64,000 nucleotides of DNA, from assembly GCA_036924285.1 (NCBI GenBank), contig JAYKYS010000002.1, forward strand, positions 7,812,001 through 7,876,000. Direction: 5' to 3'. Shown piece by piece: positions 1 to 12,500 of the stretch; position 1 is the stretch's first letter; every line of letters starts with the position of its first letter. The notes beneath the pieces are model-generated. The model did no database searches, was not told where the DNA came from, and saw only the letters and a list, made by a program, of their open reading frames with translations. The translations under genes and the position numbers were made by a program. Source of the DNA: Asterella californica (taxonomy: Eukaryota > Streptophyta > Marchantiopsida > Marchantiales > Aytoniaceae).

Positions 1-262
1 TTTCTTCTAAACCTCAAGCTTTTGGTTATTCCAGATATGCTCTCCATCACCTGATCGGACCCTTGGCCTGCATGCCCCATCGATCTAAACGACACTCCTG
101 CGGATCCTCGGGTGCAGCTAAAACGCAAGTCGTGCAGCCATCTTTCTGCCTTGATGCTTCGTGAAGTCTTCTGGAATCCTTATGTAACTCTATGCACCTG
201 CGAATTCTTGCGTATCATGGAAAACTAAATGAGTAGTACCGTCGGACGGAATCAGTACAACA
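1..262. other. 3' flank of the first gene
   Basis: This lies downstream of the minus-strand gene that ends at 263 and probably contains its 3' untranslated region. I see no coding frame, repeat or RNA gene in it. Confidence 0.4.
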
Positions 263-1348
263 TCAGTATGTCCACTCCGTCGGTAGGCCGAGTTCGAGCG
301 GTAGAGCGTTCGACTGTTGATCCTGACGTGGTTGGGACATGGACCGGGATTTAGGTTGGTACTTCGACCTCGTTGCTGGTGGTGTTAACTCCATCACGTA
401 CATCTGTTGATGTTGTTGTTGAAGTAATCTGGAAGTGGCTTTAGTAGTAGCTTTAGAACTTATCCAGCCCGTATGCGGCCGCGGAGCTGGATGACAGCGC
501 ATGTTTTCTACGTTCAAATTCAAAACTTGGATGATCCTCAAGGGTAAAAGAGCGATCGAGCACGCGGGCTTCGGTCGATGAAAATCGGTACTATCTTCCC
601 CGACGCATGGCGGGAGAAAGACGCCAGTTCCGCGCGACTCTCCGCGTCTGGAGCGCTCGGACCTCAAGAACACAGCTCGCATACCGGGATCACCGCTGAA
701 CTCTACACCTGCGGAAGCAGCAGGCATGGCAGCCATGCGACGTAGAGAGTGGTATCTCAGGGCGTTTGCTTTCTTTGGGGCACTTCCTCCTTGCGCAAAG
801 AAATCTCGGGTTGGTGGATGCCGCGTTTTTCCTTGCCCCAGTTCAGATGTATCGTTTCTTGATCGGCTCTTTTGAGACTCATCTCGGAGGCGTCCGCAAG
901 CATCGGCGTTCAAAGGTGACCGCGCAGAACAGGGTGAAGAGCTGTCGAATTCGGAAGAATCTGGACTGTTACATCGCTTCGAACGAGAAACCGCCTCGTA
1001 GTAGCTTGTGGGAGATAAGCCATAATCGTCACGTGGTGATACTGCAACCTTCGGAGACACCAGTTGCATGTTTAAACGGCAGGAGTGGATAGAATCCAGA
1101 CGTTGATTGCTGTACGAGTTGGAAGGTCCTCCGAGGTTGGATTTCGTTGGTTTCACTGTGAGGAACTGTTCTTCACATTCATCCTCTGTAATTGATTGTC
1201 TTATTTGATCTAGTAAGTTGGCCCTAATCTGGTCGTCCTCAGCAATATCTGCTTGCCTGTCCGCAGAACGTCCTAGAGGCGAACACTGTGACAGTTCTGA
1301 CCAATCTAAGTCGCGAAGGAAATGTGAATCTCTATACAGGCCAGACAT
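263..1348 (-). CDS. Plant-specific protein of unknown function (GTGVFLP / LPxEWTY family)
   Basis: An uninterrupted frame of 361 codons from ATG 1346-1348. The frame is open for about 36 codons further upstream but has no ATG there, so either Met at 1348 is the start or an upstream exon is spliced on. Counting from that Met, residues about 222-228 read GMRAVFL, 240-246 GTGVFLP, 261-282 contain KPACS, LLP and LNLN, and the protein ends LPTEWTY. From memory, this order of motifs and this C-terminus belong to a family of plant nuclear-type proteins without assigned function, several of them in Arabidopsis. The N-terminal part is Ser/Asp/Arg-rich and low in predicted order, and there is no signal peptide or membrane segment. 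A Gln run lies at about residues 311-316. It is the only frame in the window that looks like a host gene, not a transposon. Family assignment is by motif recollection. Confidence 0.6.
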   Translation of the reverse strand: MSGLYRDSHFLRDLDWSELSQCSPLGRSADRQADIAEDDQIRANLLDQIRQSITEDECEEQFLTVKPTKSNLGGPSNSYSNQRLDSIHSCRLNMQLVSPKVAVSPRDDYGLSPTSYYEAVSRSKRCNSPDSSEFDSSSPCSARSPLNADACGRLRDESQKSRSRNDTSELGQGKTRHPPTRDFFAQGGSAPKKANALRYHSLRRMAAMPAASAGVEFSGDPGMRAVFLRSERSRRGESRGTGVFLPPCVGEDSTDFHRPKPACSIALLPLRIIQVLNLNVENMRCHPAPRPHTGWISSKATTKATSRLLQQQHQQMYVMELTPPATRSKYQPKSRSMSQPRQDQQSNALPLELGLPTEWTY

Positions 1349-2600
1349 CTGAAGTCCACTTTGCAGAACGGAGCACGCCTCCACTCTGGCAACCGCTGCT
1401 CTACCTCGTGCTCTTGAAATCTCTATCTGATAAGCCTTTACACATAAGCCTCCTCATACACATGGAGCAGTTTTCAATCAAATTTAAGTCGTCTCATTTC
1501 TCAACAGGCGTCTTGTACTGCTCCAAGGAACTTCTCCAAATGGTCTGGTGGTGATAAGCGCAGGTCAAGTTCAAATTATCTGCTACGTCTGCAGCACAAG
1601 CCTAAACCGTAATCACAGGTGCAGGCAGAAATGCAGGATTAGGCACCAGTACAAGTGAACACTGCGTAGCTCAAGTAGCTGTCCTTATCGTCGATCAGGT
1701 CTGCGCACCGCTATTAATTTCAACGAAGCTCGGGACAATACAACAAGCTACGAACTGCCGTGTGAAGGTAATTCTCGAAATGGACGACGTTTCCGTGTAG
1801 AAGCCCTAAGACAGGAAAGTGGCCTTCAAAACTTGTCCGCTCTCCTACCTTTAAGACGGTTGAGTTTCGTCAGTGATGTGGGAACTATAGGCACCATGTT
1901 CCCATGCTAATATGGTGCCTTCCACCGGTTTGATTCTTAATGTTGACTACGAATCAAACCGAACTTTAGGGGAACCTGCAAAACAGTTGCCAGCTGGATA
2001 AAGTCTTCCTTACTGATAAGCTTTCAAGCCTGAGTGACAGATGAATGTATCAAGTACGAATCCGATAAGGAGTAGTTGTTCTGTGTCTTATCTAGCTACC
2101 TAAGTTTTATCGGAACAGAAGGGAGTTAGGACACCGGAGATGGGTACAAAAAGGGAGGCGCAACTCGGACTTGGTGTGATTTGAACTGCAAACTAGTAAG
2201 TGATTCTTGACATGAAACGACATGACAATGACGCAAATGACGCAAATCCATCTCAAAATTGCATGCCGAATCTTGTTTCTTAATACAGGCATTCCCCCTA
2301 GAAACAGCACAAAGCTCTGCACCCGCCGTCTGTTTCTTCTAGCTGAGTGTTTGTCTGTACTGGTGATTTATTCGCGAGTCGAATGTCGGCACGGCCGTCC
2401 AGCATCTTTGCCAGGTCTATGGTTGGTCTTAGTTCACCCAGTGGCAGGATCTTGAAAGCATGGACCCAGTTTACTTCAGTATGACAGTATGACTCATTCC
2501 GGGTTTGTCCACCTCTGTACTCAATTCAACAGCAGGTTACGGAGGATGTTGGCGGTGGATTACCGGTGTTACGAGACCATGTGGTGAGTGCTTGTTGCTC
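1349..2600. other. Upstream region of the first gene, no coding content recognised
   Basis: Mixed-composition DNA upstream of the minus-strand gene, where its promoter, 5' untranslated region or a first exon would lie. Short open frames on both strands have no recognisable motif or coding bias. I could not fix a TATA box or splice junction. Confidence 0.35.
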
Positions 2601-5600
2601 GTTACTCCTTCCTAGTTGGCAAACTTGTTGTTTTCAACTATGGTTGTTTCAGAGTGTTTCCTGTAGTTTGTGACAACAGGAACTTTTGACAACCGTAGTG
2701 AGGATCATGTAAGTAAGAAGTATAGTATAAATAATACTTGTATCAGATAATTAGTAAAATATGTGACAATCTAGGGATACTTTGTATTTGAATATATTGG
2801 TAGTACTTGGAAAACATCCTGTATGGTAGATGCAAATGCCAAGTTCCTTCAGAGGGAGTTATCTGAGCTTATCTCCCGCCCCTAGGCAGACATAATTTCT
2901 GTTGATGAATGATATCAATAATCCTTTCAGAGATCTATGATTGTTGATAAGTATTCAGCTAAATAATGGATTAACAGATTGCACGATGATTAAACGTGCT
3001 AAAATAGAATCAGGAAAATTTGGTAAAATTTGCCATAGAGGATGAAATCTGTTAGTTGGGAGAATATGAGTAAAATATAATGCTAAACAAAGTGACTCTG
3101 AGGTTTCAATAAACAAGCTCTTGATGTTGTAAACTTGTATATATAGCAATAATCAAGGAAATACGATGTCTTGTAGGTAAAAGAATTAAGGATTTTTTTC
3201 CTTAACGTTCGATAAAAGTGAGATGATATAAAGAAATAGGTGGATGCATTTTCAGATTTGGAAAATGATATTTATAACACTGGAATTACTGATATTCTTC
3301 ACAAAAAGTCAAAATTTAGAAAATTTTATGAAATTTAAATTCTTTTGCCACAATTTGAATTTTTTGTCAAAAATAGTAAAAGGATCTTTTGTCTGCTCCA
3401 CAAAGGAAAATATTAATATCAAAAAGTTCTAATTTGAGAATTTTGCTAAAAATGGATTTATTTCAAGTAAAATTTTAATTTTTGAAAATAATTTATTACG
3501 AATTATAATTTTCAGATCAAAATAAAGAGAATTAGATTTTGTATAACAATATTGACAATCACTATATTAAATGTTTCATTGATTTAGTCATAAACCACTA
3601 CAGTTTGAAGTTCTTTGAAGATTGATACGATGGAGATGGAAATTCTGAGATTGTAATGATCACATTTTAGGAGAATTTGATACCAGGTGGAGAGATAATA
3701 CAAATGAAATATGCATATTATAGTCTATGTCCTACTAGAAAACAGAATACAGAAGTGTAGAAATCGTGAATAAAAGTTAATGGAGAAATATCGTATACAA
3801 ATCAAAGAAAAAAGTCTGTAAACGATTGTATGATATACATGAAGTTAGGTTAAAAGACAAGAATGGATGAAAGTTGATTAACACGTACTCATAGGAAAGT
3901 TAGAGTTCGAGACAAATACATTGTAGCATAAGAAAAGATTATATATATATATGTATTGTTAATAAAAATACTAAATATCAGTTAAAATATAGCATTTTTT
4001 GATTGTTATTAAGATTTTTGAATATGATTGAGACTTTAGTACATAATCTTAGGTGCCCGGATGCTTTTACTTATAACTCAGTAATCAAACAAATGATGTA
4101 ATCAAATTATAACATCTTTAAATCTCAATCAAAGCTGAAAGAGAGTTATTGATTTGATTTCAACTGATTGTCTTGTTCATTAATTTCATTTTCTAATGTA
4201 TGGAAGTATTGTTCAAGAAAAAACAGAAATCCCAGGATATCATAAACACAATAATGATAACTTGATGACATGTTTTTGAAAGTTCAAATAGTAAAATCAT
4301 ACTGCTTCAAGTCCATCCTTTCCATCTCAGGATCAATGTGTCAAATAATGAATCATAGAATGAATTTATGATGAATGGATCTGACGTTAAATATTCTCGA
4401 ATACTGAAATCATATTGCTTGAAATCCATCTTGTCTTTCTCACTATTGACATGTCAAAATGGACCTGAGAGTGAACCATGATTGGATCTCATTTTAAATG
4501 TTTTCATAGAATCTGTTCGAAGAAAAGACCACATTCTCAAAATGATCAAAATGATTTTCTCATGCAGGTAAAAAATAGCTTTATCGTTTCTCAGTTTATC
4601 AAATATGCTAATATGTAGACTTTGCAATGGGAATGTTAATTCCCATGCATAATCCATTTGGACAATAAATTTAACATATTTAGTTCTAACGAACAAGATG
4701 TATTATAAGACAATGCAACAATCAATGACTCTAATGCAAGACATGATTCCTCCGATATTAGAGTTGAGATAAATAATTATATCAACCTTTGAAATCCTTT
4801 CATTCTCTTCACATATCAGTCTATGAAACTTAAAAGACACACATTTAATGAAGAGTTTTTCAGCTTGATAATCTAGGTTTTATCTTGAAATAATTCTTGT
4901 GTCACGTATAGAGACAAAATTCTCAATATAATTCTACCAAAGGAGCAAAATATAATTAGAATCTTTCAAAAATTAAATCAAAATAAATGTTTCTACAAAA
5001 CGGAAGCAGAAAGAAAACCATTATCCCTAGAAACATTAAGAGGTCTCATCTTTAATCCCTTCATCAATCCTTCACATACACAATCCATAATAAAACCTCA
5101 ATCAACCACACAATCAGAGTCGAAATATACATTCAATCCAACTTCAAAACTTTTATCTCTTGTGCATAACTTAGATTCTTGAGTATCCATAAGTATCACC
5201 ATCGACATATTGGTTTTGGATAATCTCTTTGTGGTCCACTGATTGCGTTTTCTGTCGGCTCTACATAACATCTTACGAGCGAAGAAGCAATAGAAATGTC
5301 TCGAGGAGTATTGCATAAGAAAAAAGAAAAAGAAAAACTCTGAAATTGTAAAGGGAGTTTTGATCAGAAATAGTTTAGGATTTCCTATTGGTCCTGCCAC
5401 TGAATTTGAAAACAAGCCCAGGAGAAAGAGATAGGTTATCTCAGCTCCAAGTTTGTATATCCATTATAAGGGTTTAAAAGATGATAGCGTAAACGCTATT
5501 TTGACATTCTCATACATTCAGAAAAGAAATCCTCCATTTCTTCCTTAGATTTCTTACTGGAGAAGACATGTTGTTTGAAACATGGTTCATACTTGTCTTG

Positions 5601-5800
5601 TCGCTCGCCTTGTTGTGCTTTAATTACATTATTAATAAAGTTCTCTTGGCGTTCTGTCGCCCTTCCATTAAAAGAAATGAAAAGAAGAAGAAGATGGTTC
5701 ATAGTTTAGAAAGATTAATAATAGGCTTATCCAAATATTCGATCTTCGTCTTTTCTACCTTGTAGTTGATCCTCTTCCTTTCGACTGCAGTGAATTGTCA
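2601..5800. other. AT-rich intergenic DNA
   Basis: Markedly AT-rich (long A and T runs, a short TA run near 3942-3952). Open frames are short and low in complexity. The only structure I see is an imperfect duplication at 4293-4510, listed separately. No LTR ends, tRNA or conserved protein motif were seen. Confidence 0.5.
4293..4510. repeat. Two-copy imperfect tandem duplication, period about 113 bp
   Basis: The stretch from 4293 (AAATCATACTGCTTCAAG) recurs from 4406 (AAATCATATTGCTTGAAA). Both copies then carry a CCATC..T..C block, a TGACATGTCAAA / TGTGTCAAAT block, a TGAxxCATxxxxxGAT block and ATGGATCT / ATTGGATCT near the end. Similarity is clear but imperfect, so the duplication is old. 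No function is apparent. Confidence 0.5.
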
Positions 5801-7476
5801 TAACAAAGTTGTTTTTTAGCCACACAGCTTGTCGCAGTACGTGCGGGCGATAGGGGCGCAGATGGAGTGTACCTTTCGGAGTAAGTTATTGAAATTCAAC
5901 CTTATTTAGAGCTCGTATGCGCGTGAGAGCAGAAATTGGCTTGATCATAACCCCGGAACGATTGTTATGCTTGATCATACCTCTCTTAACGTTTGATGTG
6001 TTATCATTACCTTAACATGTCGTCGACCGTCTGGTCGGTATACTTTGTCATGTAGGACCACCATATCACTCTACAGTGCCAACCTGGTGGAGATGCATAG
6101 TATGACGTGGGGGTGTCACACTGCAAATGAGCAGAAAAAGACGAGAGAGTGCCACAATGATCCAAGTGGTTTCACAACACGAAGATGTATAGACAGTTCA
6201 AAACATTCTAGAATAGACGTGATGCACATGAGCAAGCACTAGACAACAAGCAGGATGACAACACAAATGTCTTCTCTTGAGTTCTATCAAGTTATAAGTT
6301 CTGTCGGCGCAACAAAAATCAAAAACCGATGGGTGAAATGTGTAGTTCTTGATATTGTGCGCAATAGTGGCGGTGAACTTACATATGAAGCTTGCCCTCG
6401 ATGTTGAAATCTCTTGACAAATTGATTTCAATTCATCTTTCGCATCATCTTCTCCAAGCAGATGTTGTGAGTTCACTCCGTCTACTCGTGCATGCCGATT
6501 CCAAGTTGCATTAATGGATTTGAGTTTGAAGAATTGGAAGGTGGAGGACTTGAGGACTTTCATTGTGTTGCAGATAAGAGATCGGCTTGTAGGCATGAAT
6601 GTTGTCGAGTTTCATGCGAGAAGTCAAAGAGAGCAAAAGGAACAGTTGAGCGAGATCATGTTCAAAGATTTTTGGGAGATGCAAGTTGGATTGAGTAGGA
6701 AAGGATGAGAGAGGACAATCTTCGCTGCAAAATGATCTCACACATCGTCTCAGTGTCAATTTATCAAGAGTCCTGTCATGGAAAAAATACGCAAAGCAAT
6801 GAAGAGGATGAGAACCACGAAGCCTTCAGTTGCAGTGTCCTGCCATGGACATTATTGTCGTGATGCTCTCATGGAAATGCGTGTAGTTCAAGAGCTCATC
6901 AACGACCTCAAAGACAAATATGATTTAGTAAGACAAGAAGTGCATCACGCTATAGTCGAACTCAATCATTTGTAGACTAAAATCGAGTTTGTCATTGAGA
7001 ACCTCAAGCGGTTTACATCGCTGCTAGAGTGACCCGCTGCTAAAGCAAACTGAGTGGACTAGTAGGTTGCAACCGAGAGATCCTAGATCTTTGTAATGGA
7101 TCAAATCTCTATTATGTGATGCTGACCTCTTGAAGAAATAAAACTGCTTGTGAATCCACACAGTCTCCAATCTATAGAATTTCTAGATAGGAATGTTTCA
7201 GAGAGGTTCTATATTCAATTCATATTTAGTATCATTATTCGAATGCATCATGCATAGCTCCAACTCAGTCTTCAAAGTTTCATTGTGATTCTATTAGATC
7301 ACCGGGTTCTAGTTACTAGGACAATATTTACACAGAACTAGGACTATACACAAAACTCTACTGTAAATTTGATGAGTGAAAAGAACATGAGACGGTTCAC
7401 TTGATCCAGTACAGTTCAGTTTAGAAGGGACCCAAACACTTCAAATGAACATCAACAGTTTGATTCAAAGTGTAAG
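5801..7476. other. Intergenic DNA left of the chromovirus
   Basis: Apart from the weak coding remnant at 6514-6975 I recognise nothing here. The right edge abuts the 4-bp target-site copy of the chromovirus insertion, so 7300-7476 is the original left flank of that insertion and joins on to the sequence now at 15128. Confidence 0.4.
6514..6975 (+). pseudogene. Possible coding remnant, two open segments in one frame
   Basis: Two open segments, 6514-6708 and 6778-6975, lie in the same frame separated by stops at 6706-6708 and in the short gap. The second reads like a short alpha-helical protein (VQELINDLKDKYDLVRQ followed by further heptad-like leucines and valines). I recognise no family. It may be a decayed exon or transposon piece, or chance. 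Confidence 0.2.
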
Positions 7477-7480
7477 CTTG

Positions 7481-8605
7481 TTTCGCGCACCTACCGCCTT
7501 GTTGCGCCAGCGGAAGCTCTTGCTCTGTAGGTCCCAAAATTCAAACCGCTAACCTGCAAACACAATCACAAGTTAGCGTCCATGCACCACTTACCTTAGT
7601 TCTGTTTGGTCCGGACCGGAGCCGGACCGTCTCACTAACCATCAAGCTCAGCAATCCTAAGTCCCGACTTAGATCCACCTAAGTCGGTCCCAAACATGAG
7701 CAAGTCACAATATGACTTGGGGCGGACTTCCCATAAAGTCTAGGGTCCTAAACGGTGCCTCCAGCACACCTAGCGGTCCAACCGCTCGTGATGTCCGTCT
7801 GGGTCTAAGTTCCCGAACGGTGGTCTAACCCGCCGACTCGTTCCCTAGTCTTGCCCCAGCCCTTACATCGTTCCCAAGTCCAGACATCCAAGTCTGGATC
7901 GGAACGTGCCTTGGAACCGGCCCAGCCATCACCTCATGCCCCCATAGTCCGCCCGCCGAACCCTGGGGTCAGGTGGCTCGTCCTGGCCCACCCAGGCATC
8001 GAGCCCCCCTCATATATACTTTTGGGGATCGGCAGTCCCGCCCTCCTCTTTGGTCCCTGAAAATTATACCACAACCCGATTGTGGTTCGGCCATAACTTC
8101 CAGCTCGGAGGTCAGATCGAGGAGTGTTATATATCACTGGAAAGCTCTCGATGAGATCTTTCCAATGATACCTCACTCGCCTCGAGATCTTACGTGGAGC
8201 TCCGTCCACGACCTAAAACGTCCATGGAGCTCCAACACTTAGCAGTTTTTCCGAAACCTGTGGTCCAGACCCAGAGTCGAACCCTGTGGTTCGTCTGTGT
8301 CTCAGACCCACGTCTCTGTCCCACGTCTCGGACCCACGTCTCAGACCTATGTCTGAGACTCATGTTTCAGCTCGTTCCCAGACTCGCCTCCTTTGTCAGC
8401 GTTCGTCTGGGGCCCTCTTGGGATAGGCCTTTATGTCATAACCCAAGGTTCCAACCTTGGTTCAGAGAACCACTTAGGGTTCATCTGATCCCGACTTCCT
8501 GGCCAAGCCGTTAAGTCCTACTCGCAGCGTTCACAACCTAGCGCAAGTCCGCTAGGGTTCTGTTGTTCGCGTCTGCGTCCGATCTTGAGAATGAGGGGCG
8601 CGACA
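7481..8605 (-). repeat. Chromovirus 3' LTR
   Basis: Matches 14037-15123 over its whole length with scattered substitutions and a few indels. Read on the minus strand it starts TGTCGCGCCCC and ends GTGCGCGAAA, so the 3' terminus is not the usual CA. If the terminal CA of TTTCGCG..TG is instead counted, the boundary would move to 7479 but the CTTG target-site repeat would be lost. The open frames within it are LTR sequence, not genes. Confidence 0.9.
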
Positions 8606-8624
8606 CTCACCCCCACTTTGGAGG
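8606..8624 (-). other. Polypurine tract of the chromovirus
   Basis: On the minus strand a purine-rich run containing AAAGTGGGGGTGAG ends exactly at the TGTCGCG start of the 3' LTR, the position expected for the plus-strand primer of reverse transcription. Confidence 0.8.
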
Positions 8625-9338
8625 TTGATGCCCTCATCAACAATGATCCTTTAAGTTAACACCAAGTTCAAAATGGGTAGCCAACCCCTTGGCGTCAGAA
8701 TTGCGTTCTGGTAGCTAACCCGTAATTCCCTTCTTGGCTTGAGTCTTAAGTTGTCGCTAGAACACTTAGAAAATTCCAACTAGTCTCGGGAAAAGTCTTA
8801 CCTTTTTGACTTACCCTAAACAAAACTAGTTGGCAACTTCTAAACATTCTACTTAAGACTCTAACTTGCTAACTATAAGTATTCACACCTACTTAGAAGG
8901 TCCTCCGAAACTCACTTTCCGGTCGCAATCTGATTTGACTTAGACGCGCGACTAAGTTTACTTTGCAATTTGAAAACCACAAAGCAAGATCACCCCAAGC
9001 CCCAAGACAAGTATGACAGTTCATACTTGCTTTGCCAACGCTACGGCAAACTTAAGTCTTGACATCAAGACTTAGTCTTGATTTAGATGCTTATCCAAAC
9101 CAGCCCGCTTCCTTTGAGTGTGCTTCGTTCCTCCTCTTGACAACATCCTAGGCATCTGATCAGAACTAGTCACAGCCATGCACTACCAATACACTTAGAC
9201 AAATTTTTAAGAAACAAAATCTTTATTTCCAAACACAAGTCAAAGCTACAAATTCCATCGGCCCAAATCGCCTCAAGTTGCTATTTGTATGGTTCGTCGT
9301 TTCTTCACCCCTCACTGGAAGGAGATGTCCTCATCTTG
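8625..9338 (-). other. Chromovirus 3' untranslated internal region
   Basis: About 700 bp between the chromodomain stop and the polypurine tract. No coding frame of interest. It is rich in repeated ACTTAG/AAGT words such as GACTTAG and CTTAAG. Confidence 0.6.
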
Positions 9339-9520
9339 CTAACGCCCTTGTTGTCCTTGTCTCCGCTTGAATAGGTCCAATACTTTGCTCGCATGTGCGA
9401 GATCTTCCTCTGGCACCCAAGTTGCTTCCTTCAAATGGTAACCACGCCATTTGACCAAGTACTCCATCCGGTTTGATTTGCGCCGAGATCGCAAAATGGA
9501 CTCCACCTAATATTCTGCTT
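9339..9520 (-). other. Chromodomain-coding segment beyond two stop codons
   Basis: Reading past the TAG codons at 9555-9557 and 9507-9509 in the integrase frame gives VESILRSRR, then YLVKWRGY, then ATWVPEEDL, and ends at the stop 9339-9341. YLVKWRGY and the TW.PEE box are diagnostic of chromodomains at the C-terminus of chromovirus integrases, which target insertion to marked chromatin. The segment is still well conserved although untranslatable. Confidence 0.88.
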
Positions 9521-12500
9521 CGTCTTGCACGACGTCAGGTTGAGGCCTAAGAACCTATTTGCGCTCCGGTCGCAAATCATCCTTGAGGTATTTCTTTAGT
9601 AAAGAAACATGGAAAGTCGGATGCAACTGCCACTCGGGAGGAAGGTCTAACGTATAGACGTCTTCGTGCGGATTCTTGACAATGACAAAAGGTCCCGCAA
9701 ACTTTGATGAAAACTTCGCCGATATTTCCTTCGGAAGTGTGAAGTTTTTCGCACTTAACCATACTTCTTCGCCCACTTGAAACTTCACTTGTCGCCGATG
9801 CTTGTTTACCTGCTTCGTGTATCGTTGCTGCGCCTTCTCGAGGTTCTTCTTTACTTGCTCCTCGCGCCGCTGCATTGCCGCCACCAACTCTTCAGCTGAT
9901 GTTTGCCGTGTTCTTGGTCGTGCCGATGTCGAACTCCCTGCAAGAGTCAAGTCAAGAGGTCCTTCTGGCTCACGTCCGTAAGCCAGCGAGAAAGACGATT
10001 CACCGGTTGCCGAATGCTTCGTGGAATTGTAGCAATACTCCGCAAGACTGAGCCACTCCGCCCAATCGCTTTGGTCAGCGCTCACATAATTCCTCAAGTA
10101 TTGATTCAGAACCGCGTTAACTCGTTCTGTTTGCCCATCTGTTTCTGGATGAAAGGCGGTACTAAATTTTAACTTAGTCTCCAATTTTTGGAACAAGGGT
10201 TTCCAAAAGGCACTTGTGAACTTAGAGTCTCGATCTGAAATAATACTCCGAGGTAATCCATGTGAACGCCACCAAGTATCTAAGAACAACCGAGAAGTCG
10301 TGAACGCTATTGCAGTAACCAAGGTCAGAACAAACTTCGCTAGTTTGCTAAACCGATCAACTATCACAAAAATCACGTTGTATCCATTCGAGTCAGGCAG
10401 AGAGGTAATGAAGTCCATGCTAATGCTTTCCCAAGGTCTGGCTCGAATCGGCAAAGGATGAAGCAACCCTTGTTTCTTCTCATAAGAAACGCGGTTCGCC
10501 TGATAAGTTACGCATGTTTTCACAAAGTGAGCGACATCGTCTTTCATGTGGGGCCAATAATTTTTTTTAGCTATCATTGCTAAAGTGGACTTCTCTCCTT
10601 TATGGCCTGATAAGGGCGCATCATGACATCCTTTGAGTAACTTAGTCCTAAGTTTTCCTTGTCCCACATAAACCCGACTTTGTTTGAACATGAGTAAACC
10701 ATGTCTTAGCTGCATGTTCTGCAACTTCACTCCTCGCTTGAGTTGTTCCAGGTACTTCTTCGCTTGGTCATCGCCCATGTAACTTTCACGTATTCGCCTC
10801 TCCAAGTCTGACTCCTTAGGATACATAGCTCGTAAAATTTGTGTTGACGATGGAAGATATTCCTCCTTGCGACTCAAGGCGTCAGGAACCACATTGTCCT
10901 TTCTCGCTTTGTGGATTAATTCCACGTTCATGAGCGCCAAGGTATCATGCCACCGTAGTTGCTTTGGCGTCACCCGATCTTGTGTCTCAAAGTACTTGAG
11001 CGAAATATTGTCAGTATACACTTGGGTTTTGTGAAGTCCCAAGTAATGCCGTCATTTCCTCAAGCAATGAACCACCGCAAACAGTTCCTTCTCGTGAGTC
11101 GGTCATCGACTCTCCGTCTCAGATAACTTCTTGCTTTCGTACGCTACAAGTTTTCCATCCTGCACCAACACTCCGCCAATCGCGTAGTCGCTCGCGTCGG
11201 TATGCACTTCGAATGGTTTGTCGAACTCCGGCAGCTTCAAAACTGACGCCTTTGACAAAATAGCTTTGATCGTTTGGAACGCATTATCCACCTCCTTGGT
11301 CCAACTTACCTGTGCGTCTTTGCCCGTCCAGTCCGTCAGCGGCTTCGCGATCTTTGAAAACCCCTTCACATACTTGCGGTAGAACTGCGCCAATCTTAAG
11401 AATCGCCGCATCACCTTCACTGTAGTCGGAGGCTCCCAAGTCACAATCGCGTCCACCTTCTGCATATCCGGACCGACTCCTTCTGCACTAATGACATGTC
11501 CCAGAAAGTTAATGCGCTCCTAACCAAACTCACTCTTGTCAATGTTGGCAAACAGCTTATGCTCCCGCAGCTTCGTCAACACCACCCTTAGCTGCTCCGC
11601 GTGCGACTCCAAGGTTTTGGAGTAGATAAAGATGTCGTCGATGTAAACGATGACAAACTCATCCATCTCCTCACGAAAAATTGTGTTCATCAATGTAGTG
11701 AACGTCGAAGGGGCGTTGCAGAGTCCAAATGGCATCACCACGAATTCAAACGATCCGTATCTGGTTCGACAAGCGGTCTTCTCAACATCTGGGTCAGCTA
11801 TCCGGATCTGGTAATATCCTGACTTCAAGTCTATCCTGCTGAAGTATTTGCGCCTGCTATCCTATCAAAGAGGTCGTCTATCCTTGGCAAAGGATAATTA
11901 TTCTTCACCGTCACCTTATTGAGTGCATGATAGTCCACGCAAAGTCGTAACTTCCCATCCTTCTTCTTTGCAAAAAGAACTGGAGCTCCATAAGGTGACT
12001 TGCTGGTTCGAATATATCCCCGCGCTAATAGCTCGCCGAGTTGTCTTTTCAACTCAAGGAGTTCCACCTGATTGAGTCGGTAAGAGGCTTTGGAAGGTGG
12101 TTCTGACCATGGCAAGACCTCAATCTTGTGATCCACCACCCGCCTTGGAGGTAACTCAGCAGGTAACTCATCCGTCAAGACATCCTCAAACTCCTTAATC
12201 ACTTCGCGAAGCACCTTCGGAAGTTTAGTCGCGTCTCTTGATGTTTCCTCTTGTCTGTCACCCGCCATCAAATCTGCAACCCGCATCAAACACATGACCC
12301 CGTCGTTGAAGTCCATCTGTTTACCTTTGATCAAATTCACCGCAAAGTCGTCAATTTTCCGCGCCTTCCGGATCAGCCTCACTCCCAGCTTCCGCCCTTT
12401 TACTCTAACGTTTAACCTTAAAGGTTTCCGCCTAAGTTCCACTTCAAACCTGTCCAAGAAAGTGTTCCCCAAAACCGCATGGATATCATCCATCTCGCAC

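Noticed and set aside
1349..1384. Start of the first gene at GTG 1382-1384
   Set aside because: GTG is not a normal start in a eukaryotic nuclear gene. The first ATG in frame is at 1346-1348.
2107..5765. Short frames of 60-105 codons between 2.1 and 5.8 kb as genes
   Set aside because: Low-complexity translations of AT-rich DNA with no motif, no conserved partner in the window and no sign of splice structure.
7934..8514. Several frames of 70-106 codons in 7.85-8.5 kb and again in 14.3-15.0 kb
   Set aside because: Both sets fall in the two chromovirus LTRs and differ by frame-breaking indels.
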